Assembly (NCBI GenBank): GCA_028282465.1
Contig: JANQHX010000015.1
Coordinates: 1 to 64,000, forward strand
From: Gynuella sp.
GTDB lineage: Bacteria; Pseudomonadota; Gammaproteobacteria; Pseudomonadales; Natronospirillaceae
Direction of reading: 5' to 3'
DNA: 64,000 nucleotides
Both the position numbers and the translations under genes were made by a program. Shown here in pieces: positions 1 to 12,800 of this stretch; the stretch's first letter is position 1; each line of letters begins with the position of its first letter. The notes beneath the pieces were generated by a model that was not told the DNA's origin, ran no database searches, and saw only the letters and a list, made by a program, of their open reading frames with translations.

Positions 1-3000
1 CGATCAATATCGAACACACCACTTTGTGTAAGCAGGCCATCGCCATCATAGTTGAAGTGCTCCGTTTGCCCTGCATAGGTAAAGTGACTGACTTGGAACA
101 GGTGGTTGTATTGATAATTTAAGGTCTCATTCAACAGGCCTTGGTAGCTGATGTCTGTGAGTAAGGTACCGTCATAATCATAGGTTAACCATTCATCGCC
201 TTCGTGAATGCTCTGCAATTGATCGCCACATAAATAGTCATAATCAATTCGACCTTCGGGTGTGTCGGTGTAGTCGAGCTTACCCATTGCATAGTGATGA
301 ACGATGTCGTCACCAGAGGGTAATGTAATGCCCGTTAAACGACGGTCTTTATCATAGTGATAAACCGTGGCTGAGCTTAAGGGTCGATTGATTGCTTTCA
401 CTCGGTTAACGCCATTGATTTCAAAACCATGTTCATAGTCTTGCTCTAAACCAGAATCAAAGGGCACCACGATGGTGTCAACATTGCCGTTGTCGTCGTA
501 ATAGGATTGGGTTTGATAACCGTCTTGGTATTGTACGGATTCAATACGACCCAATGCGTCATAACCATAGGTCATGGTTTGGTTATCGGGCGTGGTAATG
601 GTGGTCACATTGCCCTGGCTGATGGCGTCATCGTAATAATAGGTGGTGGTGCGGTCACCCGTGGTTATCAATGCTATTCGACCTCTGTCGTCATACTCGT
701 ATTCGGTGGCGTGCAAGCCACTGGGTTGAACCCGTTCTAATAATTGCGTGACTGGGTCTTTCACTATTTGAGTGGTTCTGTTTTCTGGGGTGGTGATTTG
801 GGTGATGCCGGTTCGGCTGTCTACCTCAGTGGTGAAGGTATTAGCGCCTTCGGTGCGGGTATGGGTATACGCCATAGTGTCGGCACCATTATTACCGTAC
901 TCTTTGGTTTGAGTGACGGTTCTGGTTAAGCCACTTGGCAAAATAGTGGTGGTTATACCGGGAATAGCGATTCGGGTTTTGGGGTCTTCCTGATTTTCAT
1001 AGGTGGTGGTGACGCCACAGTATTCGATGGATGAACTCATAAAGTCACTAGCATACCGGGTTTTAATGAAGGCACCGTTTTCTAAGGTCACGGAGTTTTC
1101 AATTTCATTGTCGTCGAGTTCTTTTCGAACCACTTGGTAGCTATTGCCTTCCGCTGTGGTGTAGCCATAGGTATTTTTTAGTGACTCTCTTAGGTTATAA
1201 AAATCCCATAGCCCACCTTCTGGGTCGGTGGTGTAATCCACTCTTCCTTCTTCATCAAAGTAGTGGTGAAAGGTGTGTTGATTAGGGTCGGTTTTGGCGG
1301 TTAGCAAGGTGCCGTCGTAGTCAAAACTGAAGTAGGTGCTGTCTTCATAGGTAACTGTTTTCAAATTATTGTGTTGATCAACGTAGATGTCTGTGACTTG
1401 ATGGTCGCTACCTATTATCTGATCTAGCTTGCCATCAACATCCCAAATGAGTTGGGTTTGATTACCAAATTGATCGGTGATGGTTTCCAGTTGGTGGTTT
1501 TGGTTGTAGCCAAAACTCACCAGTGTGACACCACTGTTTAGATCTATGGTTTCAATATGCTGACCTTTGGCATTGAACACATAAGGCATGTTGCGAGCGG
1601 ATTCAGCGGTGCGAACACAACGCACGTGCAGTGCATCTTCTTTGAGGAAGTATGGGCTGTTAAAACTAATACTTTCGATGGCCCAAGCTTGGTTCTGGTT
1701 ACGAGAGTGAGTGGTTGAACTCCAGTAGGCTTGTCTGAAGTCGACATTGTGTTGCCATAATGGGGTGTCGGGTGGGAATACCAATTGCGTTTGGTTAGCA
1801 AAGGTTGGGTTTGGCAGCACCAACAATAATTCATTGATGTTGGGTAACCGCCAGTCTGAGTACCCGGCGTGATCTGAGTGTTCACAGTATTGAATGGCAC
1901 TTTCCCAGGGCAGTTCTAAGGTTTGGTTTTCACCTGTGTCTTGCCACATTAACCCTGTCGCCCGGTCGAGCACCACTTGATTGTCGGTGTCTTGGGTCAG
2001 CTCATTGACGGCGGCTTCATCTAAATTATTGCCCTGTTCAAGAATATGTTTGCTCGACACACAGAGTACCGGCATCAGCCGTTGTTCTGGGTTAGCCGCC
2101 TGCGCATACCAAAGGTTTTGCGATTCATCTTGGTCGTAAATTAGTGCAGACATTATTTTGCCAGACTTTTCTTGGCTGTAAGTCACCTCTTTGGTGGTGG
2201 GTAAACGCCAATGATAACTATCAAACTGATCTTTGTTGGCACAATAAGCAGCCGCTTGTGAGCGATCGGTAAACATGGCGGGTGTGTCGGTAAATTCCCA
2301 AATTAACTGGGTGACTTGGTCTACCAAATGACCGTCTTCATTAATGTGGTATTTAATGGTGTTACCACCGGTTTGATAATCGCCGTCATCGTATTCAACA
2401 AAACTCACCGTTTGGCCAGTTTTTAAAATAATAGACTGAGGTTTGATATTAATAACATCTCCATTACCCAGGTAGAGCATGCCCTTTTTGTCAAACTCAT
2501 GCACATTTGATAGTGACCAACCTTCAGCGATTTGACTTGGATAGCTGTTTTTAATATTGACCGCATTGCTGCGCACTAACACAGAATTTTGATGAGTTTA
2601 AACCCCTGTGGATTCCGTGCCTTGAACGGCCCAGGCAATGGGCAGAGAGTCTGGCGACCCCCCACCTAATGTAGATCCACCGCTCATATAGGTGTTGGTA
2701 AATTCGTAACTCACAGGGACAATGCCTTCAACATCACCTTCGATTTTGTTTCCTAAAATATCGTTACCGTCCCATAAAAATCTGGCTTCAACATTATGTT
2801 CAGGTAAATACTCTTGTTCGAAAACATGACCACCCACTTCCAGCTTGGCATACATCTTCACTAAGTTTGGCGGTAATTCAGAACCCGTAACTTGAGCGGT
2901 AATTTCATGTTGATAGTCTGCGGTTCTGCGGCTGTTGTAGTGCAAATAGATATTGGTGCCCGTAATGGGAATGTCTTCATGGAAAGATCGTTGGTACGCT

Positions 3001-3257
3001 GTTACATGAGAGCCAGTTTTAACTTGGCTCTCTGGGCACGGGCACTGTTCAGGCTCAGTCACTTGACCATCAGTGGTGTCTGGCCTTTGGTTTTGGCCAT
3101 CACTATTGTTCATGTCGGGTGTAGAGAAGTGATTGAAGGCTCCCCAAGTGAGAGTATCGCCCACGCTATAGGAATCCAAACCAATCACATCATCTTCTGT
3201 TGAACCTGATTTATTTAGGTCATCGGCAATGCCATCGTCGTTGTGGTGATAGAGTTT
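1..3257 (-). pseudogene. Orphan RHS core fragment (5'-truncated, one in-frame stop, continues beyond left edge)
   Basis: Reading the minus strand from about 3257 to 1, the frame aligns with the RHS core of the giant gene to the right (roughly 8480 down to 5240). It contains the region before the core, two DUF1566 modules with WRLP-type motifs, and many YD repeats. It has no N-terminus: a TGA lies just upstream at the point where similarity to the full copy ends. A single in-frame TAA at 2598-2600 sits where the intact copy has a proline codon. I translated the remainder by eye and found no further stop down to base 1. Bacterial rhs loci often carry such displaced cores, each with its own C-terminal tip. 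The tip of this one lies outside the window. It could be a silent recombination donor or simple decay. Confidence 0.8.
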
Positions 3258-3386
3258 TCATTAAGCAGTACTTTAAGTTCACCATTAATGTTTTCGAAAT
3301 TATCTATGAACAATTTACAGCTATAAATGAGTCGGGGCCTAGTGAATCGAGTTTAAGTCTCATTATAATCTAAAGATTATATATAT
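3258..3386. other. Short spacer between orphan RHS core and putative immunity gene
   Basis: This AT-rich stretch separates the stop of the putative immunity gene from the point where similarity to the RHS core begins. No gene or clear terminator is visible. It is the natural place to look for a recombination joint. Confidence 0.4.
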
Positions 3387-3833
3387 TTATGAACTTTGTA
3401 ACGTTGCACTGATACCTTTAAAGTAAATAACTAACTCTTGTTCACCGTCCAGTTCATACCTAACTTTGAAGAGACTTGATTCCTCTACAATAGAAAAATA
3501 CAACCATAAAACTTGACCTTGAACATACTTTTCACCAGCAACATTTCCTAACCTCACGTCGATAGATGAAACATCTAAGTAATGGACTGTTTCAGTTTTA
3601 TCCTTCCATTTATTCAATATCGTTAAGCTAACCTTCGATATCCTATTGAATAGCCCCTCTCCTTTTTGCTCAATAGATATTTCTTTTATAATAGAATCAT
3701 GGAATCCGAACTCAGCATTTGGATTATATTTCTCGTAATTAAAGAAATATTTTTTTATGTCTTCAGGAACTTTAGGCTCAATCTTCCTTAACTCAATTAG
3801 ATGCTCATCAATATCAATCATTTTTATTCTCAC
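3387..3833 (-). CDS. Putative immunity protein for the RHS toxin tip
   Basis: This codes for 148 residues, soluble and charged, with no signal peptide or membrane segment. Its GTG start overlaps the TGA of the giant RHS gene, so the two are translationally coupled; an internal ATG four codons later is an alternative start. The segment FGFHDSIIKEISIEQ is followed by alternating hydrophobic strands, reminiscent of small HDS-motif proteins often found as immunity partners, but I do not assign a family. The call rests on position: a small gene directly after the variable C-terminus of a polymorphic toxin is typically its cognate immunity gene. The DNA is visibly more AT-rich than the RHS core, as expected of an exchanged tip/immunity cassette. 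Confidence 0.6.
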   Translation of the reverse strand: MRIKMIDIDEHLIELRKIEPKVPEDIKKYFFNYEKYNPNAEFGFHDSIIKEISIEQKGEGLFNRISKVSLTILNKWKDKTETVHYLDVSSIDVRLGNVAGEKYVQGQVLWLYFSIVEESSLFKVRYELDGEQELVIYFKGISATLQSS

Positions 3834-6800
3834 AAATGTTGGCAGAGTTCATGATCAGGGTTTAATTCACAACCTCGTACTGGGCTTGGCTTTGTCATTT
3901 CAATCATTGGGCCTATCAGTGGAAATCCTTTCAAAAATTTCTTCCACTTGTCGTTCTTAATATCCGCACGACCTTTTTCTGGAATTTGCTTTGATCTCCT
4001 CCCGAAGTCAATAGCCTGTCCTTTTAAACTGTTTTCGACACAATCAGGAATACCTTCAGGCCTACCTGTCAGCCCATGCTTATTAAACCATCCCTTCGGA
4101 CCATACATTCCAACTTCTTCTCCCTTTGGATTGTAAACATGTATCTCAAACGTTGCTTGCCCCTGATATGTGAATTCATCAACGTAACCAGTGTAACCTT
4201 CCCCTAAATTAACTGTCCTCCTATTATTTAGGCCAAGTAGATCTAAAAATGATAATGGAGCATTAAATGCGTACCCATAAAGATTGGTATCCCCACCCAC
4301 AAATCCGATCGGGTCTCGTGCCGTCCATCTCCCGGCTTCAGGATCATAATCCCGATAACCAAATCGTATCAAACCAGTATGCTCGTCCGTTAATCCTCCA
4401 GCAAACCCAAATGGTATGTCGATTGCTGGATTTGAGTCGGAGATCATATTACCGAAAGCATCGTAATCTAAATGTTTAACGATTGATCCAGACTCATTAG
4501 TAATAAATCTTGGAGTGCCTACTTGGTCAGTAATAATGTAGTAACGATTACCATTCTGCTCAAACGCTGTTGGCACATGCCCAATGGTGTATTCGAATCT
4601 TTGCTTCAGAAAGCCGTCTTTATCATAGGTTGCAAGCAGCGTTGTTTTGTCTTGCCATAGGTATTTTTCAACGACTTCACCATTTAGGATTTTTACAACA
4701 TGGTTACCTAAAGCATTGTGCCTGTATTCAATAGTATCTGTTGGTTTGGTGACTTTAAGCAAACGTCCTAAACTGGAGTAATGATAAATGGTCACTTCAC
4801 CGTTAATAGTTTTAGTTTCTAGTCGACCATTATCATCATAGGTGTAAGTCGCATCACCCAGAACCTCTAACTGATCACCCTCATTGTATGTTGCAGTTTG
4901 ATCAGCAATACCTCGCTCGGTATTGAGTTTAACTTGGCGATTACCATTTGCATCGTAGTCATAGTCTTCAACTATCTCACCATTTTTCATGACCGTATCA
5001 AGACGTGAACGGTCGTCGTAGGTATAGATCCAATTAATGGTGTCGCCATTCGGCAAGGTTTCAGTTTTACCATTGATGTTGCCAGTATCATCAAAGAACA
5101 GTTCGTAGTCGTAAACGGTATCAATGCCGAAGTCGAAGGTTCGAGTTTTGGTTTCGCCATAACCGTTGTAGGTGATGCCTTGATTTTGGTTAAGGTCATC
5201 TACATCCGTAGGTAATCCATGTAACGGATGACGGGTAATGGTAAATGCACCACTCTGAGTAAGCAGACCATCACCGTCATAACCATAACTCTCAGTTTGA
5301 CCTGCGTAAGTTGCCCTATTGATTTCAAAACGATTGTTATAGCCGTAGCTGATACTTTCGTGAAGCTCTCCGGTATAGGTGACGCTAGTCAAAAGATTAC
5401 CGTCATAGCCATAGGTTAACCGCTCAGTTCCTTCTTCAACGTAATCCAACTGTTCGCCACAGAGGTATTCATATTGAATAGTGCCTTCTGGTGTTTCTGT
5501 GTAATCCAGTTTGCCTTCGGCATAGTAATGGGTAATGTTCTGACCCGAAGGCAAGTTGATGCTGGTTAGTCGCTTGTCTCTGTCGTAGGTGAATACTGTT
5601 GGGTTACTCAGAGGTCGGTTAATTTCACTGACGTTATTCACCTTATTGAATTCAAAGTCATGGCTATAATCGGTTTGTGTACCTGAATCAAACGGCACTA
5701 TTATGGTTTTGGCATTACCGTTATTATCATATTCAGTAAAGGTTTTGGTGCCATCGTTGTACTTCACTTCTTTCACGCGCCCTAATAGGTCATGATCATA
5801 GGTGATTATTTTGTTGTCAGGGGTGGTTATGGTTTTTATCTGGCCATTACTGGCATCATAGGTATAGCGAGTTGTACGTGCGCCGTTAGTAACAGTGTCT
5901 ATTCGACCTCTGTCATCGTAGCTGTAGTGGGTACCGTTCAGCCCACTGGTTTCAATGGACTCCACTAAGCCAGTTTCTGGATTTGTATTAATGGTATTGG
6001 TTCGACCTTCTGCACTTACACTGTGTGTGACACCCGTTAAACCATTTACAGTAGTGGTTGATGTATACCCACTCTGACTGGTAGTGGTTGTATAGCTTGT
6101 TAAGTCTGCTCCACTTCCGGCATAGGTTTTAGTCATGCTGGTGGTTTGAGTTAATCCACTAGGTAAGGTAACGGTAATGGTTTCCGGAATCGGTTGTCGA
6201 GTTTTTGGATCTTCGACATTTTTTGTTAATGTTTCCACACCACACTGCAATGTGGATTGCTCCATTTTGTCTTTGCTGACGGTTTGAATAAGTGTTGAGC
6301 CGTTTTCCTGACGAATAGTTTTTTCAATTGAACCATTATCTAACTCTCTGCGGGACGTTTCGTAACTGTTGCCTTCAGCTGTGGTGAATCCATAGGTATT
6401 CTTTTTACGCGTACGAATGTCATAGAAATCCCAACGGCCATCTTCCATATCAGTAGTGAAGCTAACACGGCCATCACCATTAAAGTCGTGAGTGTAGAGA
6501 TTGCCATTCGGGTCGGTTTTTTCTGTGAGCAGACTGCCATTGTAATCGAACCAGAAGCTAGAACTGTCGGCGTAGGTGACACTTCTCAGGTTATTCTTTT
6601 CGTCAATGTAGAGCTCGTTTCTTTGACCATCTACTCCGATAATTGCTAGCAGATTTCCTTTTGCATCTCGCTCCAGTTGTGTGGTATTTCCAAATTGGTC
6701 TGTAATGCTTACCAATAAATCATTTTTGTATTGATAGGTGGTGAGTGTATTACCTGTGGTTAGATCGACAGTTGCAACATGTTGCCCTTTATCATTAAAA

Positions 6801-9800
6801 ATATGTGGGAGTTGACGAGCCGTGTTAGATGTACGCACACAACGAACATGCAGTGAATCTTCTTTTAAAAATTCTGGGCTATTGTAACTGGCACTTTCTA
6901 CTGCCCATGCACGCTCTTCTGAATCAGCATGGGTAGTAGAGCTCCAATAAGGCTGCCTGAAGTCAACACTTGGTTCCCAGTATTCCGCATCACCCCATTC
7001 GAGTTCCGTTTGATGATCAAAAATAGTATTAGGTAACGCAAACAGCAGCTCATTTATGTTCGGCAAACGCCAATCTTCATAACCTGCATGGGTAGATGCC
7101 TCACAATAAGAAATCGCTTGTTCCCACGTCACTTCGTGTGCAACGTTATCATAAGTATCTTGCCACATGAGTCCTGTTGACTTATCGACAACTATATCCG
7201 AGGAGCGGTTCCTTTTCATTTCTGCAACAGCAGTTTCATCAAGTGTGTCACCCTGTTGTTCCATTTCACGGCTGGATACACACAGAACTGGTTTCAGAAT
7301 AAAATCTGGATTGGCAGTCAAGACATGCCATAAATCGTTAGCCTGCCGCATGTTATATACATACGGCCCTAATGCTTTGCCAGACTTTTCCATGCTATAG
7401 GCAATTTCTTTTGTAGTTGGCAACCGCCAGCGGTACTTAAAATTATGATCTAAGTTATTGCAATAAGCTTGAGCTTGTTCCTTAGAAACGAATAAGGCTG
7501 GTTGCTCTAGATACTCCCAGATTAATTTAGTTACTTCATCAACCAGATATCCTTCTGAATTTATTCGGTAACGAATGAAATTGTCACCACTTCGATAAGT
7601 GCCATCGTCAAACTCAATATAACTTACTGTTTGGCCGGTTCTCAAAACAGTAGATTGAGTTTTGGTATTGATGTCTATTACGCCACCATCGCCAAAGTAA
7701 AGCTTTCCACTCGGATCAAACTCATGCACAGCCGACAAGGACCACCCTTCGGCGATTTGGCTAGGGAAACTATTTTTAATTCGCAAACCACTATGTTGCC
7801 AAGAAATAACTGCATCCCTTGTGGGTATGCCCGTTAACTGACCACCTAATTGAGCCCAAGAAATTGGGTAATTAATAGGGGAGCTGCCAATATTTTCACT
7901 GGTGTTTCCGACACTGGTGTATTCAGAGGCGTATTCGTAACCGATGCTAATTATGCCTTCAACTGCTCCTTCAATTTGATCGCCATTAATATCAGTGCCG
8001 TCCCAAATAAAGTGAGCTTCAACATTAGGCTCAGGACTGAATTCTTGTTCTAAAACCTGGCCGCCAATCTCAACACGCGCATGCATTGCGATTAATGAAT
8101 CAGGAACTTCTTCGCCAATAACTTCAGTAGTGATTTCATGTTTATAGTCAGCTGTTCTTTGACTGGAGTAATGCAACACTAAGCCCGTTCCATCTAACGG
8201 GATGTCTTCATGGAATGACAGCTGGAAAGGCTTAACATATGAGCCCGTAGCCTCAGCTTCACTGTTACACATTTGTTCTTTTTGAGCACCATACGCTTCA
8301 ACATTAGGGGATACCGCACCTTCGGGTGCCCAGTTGTAATCAAAAGGAGTAAAGTGATTAAACGCACCCCACATTAACGTAGTGCCAACAGGATAGGTTT
8401 CTAAGCCAATTGCATCATCTTCGGTGCTGCCGTTTTTGTTTAGGTCATCGGCATTCCCATCGTCATTGTGATCTAGGCCATCAACAATTCCATCATCATT
8501 ACGATCCAACAGCCGCACAATTACACCGTTCTGTGAAGCTTTCCATTCACTATCCAGATGATCAAAGAAACCGATAGGCACAATTTCACCCACAGCAAAC
8601 CCAAGGAAATTATCGACAAACATAACCACATCATTATCAAAAACCACTGAGTCGTTGTAGTTGATGCCATTCACTTTTAGTTTGGTGCAGTAGGTAAACG
8701 CACTGGTTGATGGTAAATCACCCGGCATACTTTCGGGAGTTTCAAATTCGGTTGCACTCATTACAAATGAGTCTATTGGGTATTCATCACCGTCAGCTGT
8801 TTTAACTTTGGCTGAGGTAATGTTGTTAAACACAAGTGTGGCTTTTCTTGAACCAAATTGATCCGTAACCACTGAAGAAGAATGCACCTGGGGCTCACCT
8901 AATGTGAGATCAATAAAAGTCTCTTTGGTGTCAAACTCTAACAGCATAACCGTTGGCATGTTGACCCAATTATTGGTTAGGCCTACGGTATTTCTTTGAA
9001 CAACTAAGTGCCCTGCTTTTTCAAACATTAAGCTTTGTTTACCTGCTTGAGCCGCGAAAACATAACGACCTTCATCATCGGTAAACACAGACCCGTATTG
9101 CGATTTATTAACCAAACTCACTTGCACATTGGCCATGGGCATGTCATAGCGGTCGAGCACGATGCCGGTATAAATTGACAGTGCGAACGGGTCATACTCT
9201 GTTACGGAAGCATTAGGTGGTAGCAAATGAGAAATGGCTTCGGCATCTGTGCCCGTTAAATTAGAGGTATCGGTTTCCGGTAATATGATGACGGGCACAA
9301 TGTTAGAAGTGATGCCGTCTATCTCCACGTAAATGTCAGTCTTGCCATTAAACTTAGCGGTTAATACGCCATTAATTACCGAAACAAGAGAGTACTGGTC
9401 TGGCCTAAATTCAGCATAAGGGGTTAGGTCTAATTGAGAAGCATCTGAATACACACCTATTAATTCGAGGTTAATTGAATCCCCTGGATTTAAACTAATG
9501 GATGACGGATTTAACAGTAGCTTTTGCAAACCTTCAGTAGGGAACTGGGTGGTATCCAATGCTAGTTCATGGGGTTGAACACATTCATTTGCTTCACTCA
9601 CGTCCACTGAAGTTATGTAGGTTTCATCCCAAGAATTTAATTGGTCGGCTGTTTTGAGTACCAACAGGCCCTGATTAACTTGCGGATTACTACTGACAGG
9701 GTTGTACAAGCCTTCCACATAACCCACGCCTAAAATACCCTCATCATGTTCGTTGCCGTGATCTTCTATGAGGTTTGTTTGTAGAAGATGTTTTCTATGA

Positions 9801-12800
9801 CCCCAGCTTTCGCCATAGTCGAGCCCGAACGGTAAGTACCAGTATTTGTCGGCATAAATTAATGAATAAATAATAGAAGCCAATGACCCATCAGAGCCGG
9901 TAGAGCCTAGTGATTCAGTAATGCGAGTCATTCGTGCGTTTGAATTAATATACTCATTAGCCAGCATTCGGTCTGACGGTGAGCCCACCCAGTTATGATC
10001 AATAACTAAATTATTGTCCACCATGTATTGCGCGTATTCTTGAGCTACGGCATTCATTGAACTGCTATGGCCAGAGAAAGGTTTAAGGCCGCGCCCTATT
10101 CTTTCTGCATTAATTAAATACAGTGCTTGATCCTCTGGCGACATGGCATTCCAAACGGATTGTTCTGGCATAACAAGGCGCTGCGAAATAGAAGGGTCTT
10201 GTCTTCTGGCTTGATTAAATTGATCTTCAATGTCTTTAACATCTGTTTCAGTTGCAGCTGACCAATGCAAATCATCTTCAGGGAATAAGCCACTGGTATA
10301 GGATTCCACTTGCGGAGCACAGCTTATTAACATTCTGTTTTCAAGAACCGTTAAAGGCTTAGCTATGCTGTTGGTGAGCCCTAAATAGGAAGTGGTCACC
10401 AGAGTGACTTCATAAGCACCAGGGTTAAAATCACTAAGGGTTAGGGTTGACCCAGTGCCTTTGCTATCTCCATTCACGAACCATTCGTGAGTAAGAGTTG
10501 TAGAATTATTAATACCTGGAACTTCTGGTATAGAACTTAGGCTCGCGTCTAGAGTTAATAACTCACCGCCGTAAATACTTTCTTGCATTGTGAATGCTGG
10601 GGTGGGGATGTGGCCTACACTCACAGTATGAAGAGCTTCACCGATCAGACCTTTACTGTCTTTAACTATTAATAAGTAAGTATTATCTCCCGCAGCAGGA
10701 GTTAATTCGACAATGCTTTCTGTACTGATTAACTCTTGTTCTGACTCAGATATATATCTATACCAAGTAAATTCAGTGATACCAAAGCCGCTCACACTGC
10801 CGTCACCGTCTAATGTCAAACTAGATCCAAACTCTATTAAACTAGGAGCTTGAATAATCGCTTCAGGAGGGCCAGCGAGTTTTAAATCAACAACTCTTTC
10901 ATCTGTTAAACCATATTGAGATGTCACTTCTAGTTTTAATTCATAGTCTCCTATTGGCAGACCTGATTCGATTATTAATTCTACATCTTCACTGTATAGA
11001 ACATCGTCTATTGACCATTGATAGCCCAACGCACCCTCTGAGGCTGTGCTTTCGCTAGCGCTGAATTCTAGGCGTATGTCGGCTTCTCGAGCGATACTCT
11101 CTTCTAATTCATCTATTCCATTTATTACAGCTAGTGGAGGAATAGCAATAATCAAAGTTATAGTTGACTCTGAAACCAGTTCAGCTTCGGATGTCACTAT
11201 TAGTTTTATTTCATAGGTTCCAGCTACACTTCCGTAAAAACTATAGTAGCTTTCAGTACTCACCTTTTCACCATTCAAAAACCATTCGAATGTTAATGGT
11301 GAGGACGCTGTACTTTCTCCAGCATTTAAGTAAACGCTTTTGTTTGTTGTTGAGACATAGGTAGTTTGGGGCTCCGGGTATCCACTCATGGATATAACAG
11401 CCTTAGGAGTCTCGGCCTCTATCACTAAGTCAACTTTTCTAATTCGTACGTTACCTGTTTCTGATGTAGCTTTTAGTTCCAATTGGTAGGTGCCTGGTGC
11501 TAAATCTTTTCCTATTTCTAATTCGACTCCTTCACCTATCAGTTCGCTATTTAAGAACCACTCAAATACCAAACTCCCATTGGAAACCTGGCTGTTCGCT
11601 GCGGTTAATATTGTGCCATGTTCACTTGAAGCTGGTATATCTGGGCCTGAAATATAAATCCCATCTGACCAGCCAAACTCATCTTCATTGATGACAGGAA
11701 GTGGAATATAACCCACACTTATATGATGATCTGTTCTAGTAGGCTTCTTACCATCATCATATGAAACAAGGTAAGACAGAGTGTAGTCTCCAATTTCGTT
11801 AAAAGTTTGTTCTTCTTTAAACCTAGAGACCCAAAGAATTTCTTTAGTATCTGAGTCTATAAGTGTTCCAAAACGGCTATCGTCTGATGAATAATTATAA
11901 AATGTTATAGAGTCACCGACTTCTATATCATGATTTCTTGGCTCTTCTAAAGTTGGCTCTTGGTATACACGTACCTTTATTAAATCTGGATACTCTAATC
12001 TTGCGCCCTTATCGTCATAAACATAGAGCTGAATTTCATGGTCACCAACCGAAAGAGCAGAGGTATCAATCAATGAGCTGGAACCTAACACTTCATTATT
12101 AGTTAAATTTATCCACTCATAGGTTAAAACGTAATCCTCAATATCCCCACTGTTTTCTACAAATATGTTCATGGGATATTCCGCCCATGCAATACGGTCA
12201 TGACTGATACGATTAGTACTGTCTAGGGTTACTTTAGGCGGGATGAAACTGTCAGCGTTTCTAACGCATCTGTAAGTGTTAATTTCATTGAGAGAGCTTA
12301 CGATTTGCGAACCATTTCCTGGGTTATTGTCGTATTTAAATTTCCAGGCTCCATCAATACTGCCAGGTGATTTAACAACAAAGCCATCACTTGAGGTCTC
12401 TGAAAAAGCAAGATTAGATGTCCACCAGTAAGGTTCGTCAGCTGGATCAGGATAGTGATAAAAATTCCATTCTGATAATACTCCGCTTCCATTTAAGGTT
12501 AACGCATCTAGCAGAAGGGCAGATTCATTAAAGTTGGGTAGCCGCCAGTCATTTCTTCCTGCATATTCTAGATTGCGACAATAACTTACTGCTTCTTCCC
12601 AGGTACCTTTATTAGTTTCTACCTGAGGGCCATCTTCCCACATCACTTTATTAACTGGGTCAACAACATAGGGTATGTATAAATTGGTGTCTTGATATCC
12701 GATTAGGCCAGTAAATTGTACTTCTCCAGAAACGCATCGAACCTGATCATTATGTGACTGTCTTGGTATAGTTCCATCATAAAAATTTGTCGCATAATAC

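Noticed and set aside
2892-3203. Plus-strand ORF of 103 residues opposite the orphan RHS fragment
   Set aside because: The minus-strand frame aligns with the RHS core, so this is a shadow.
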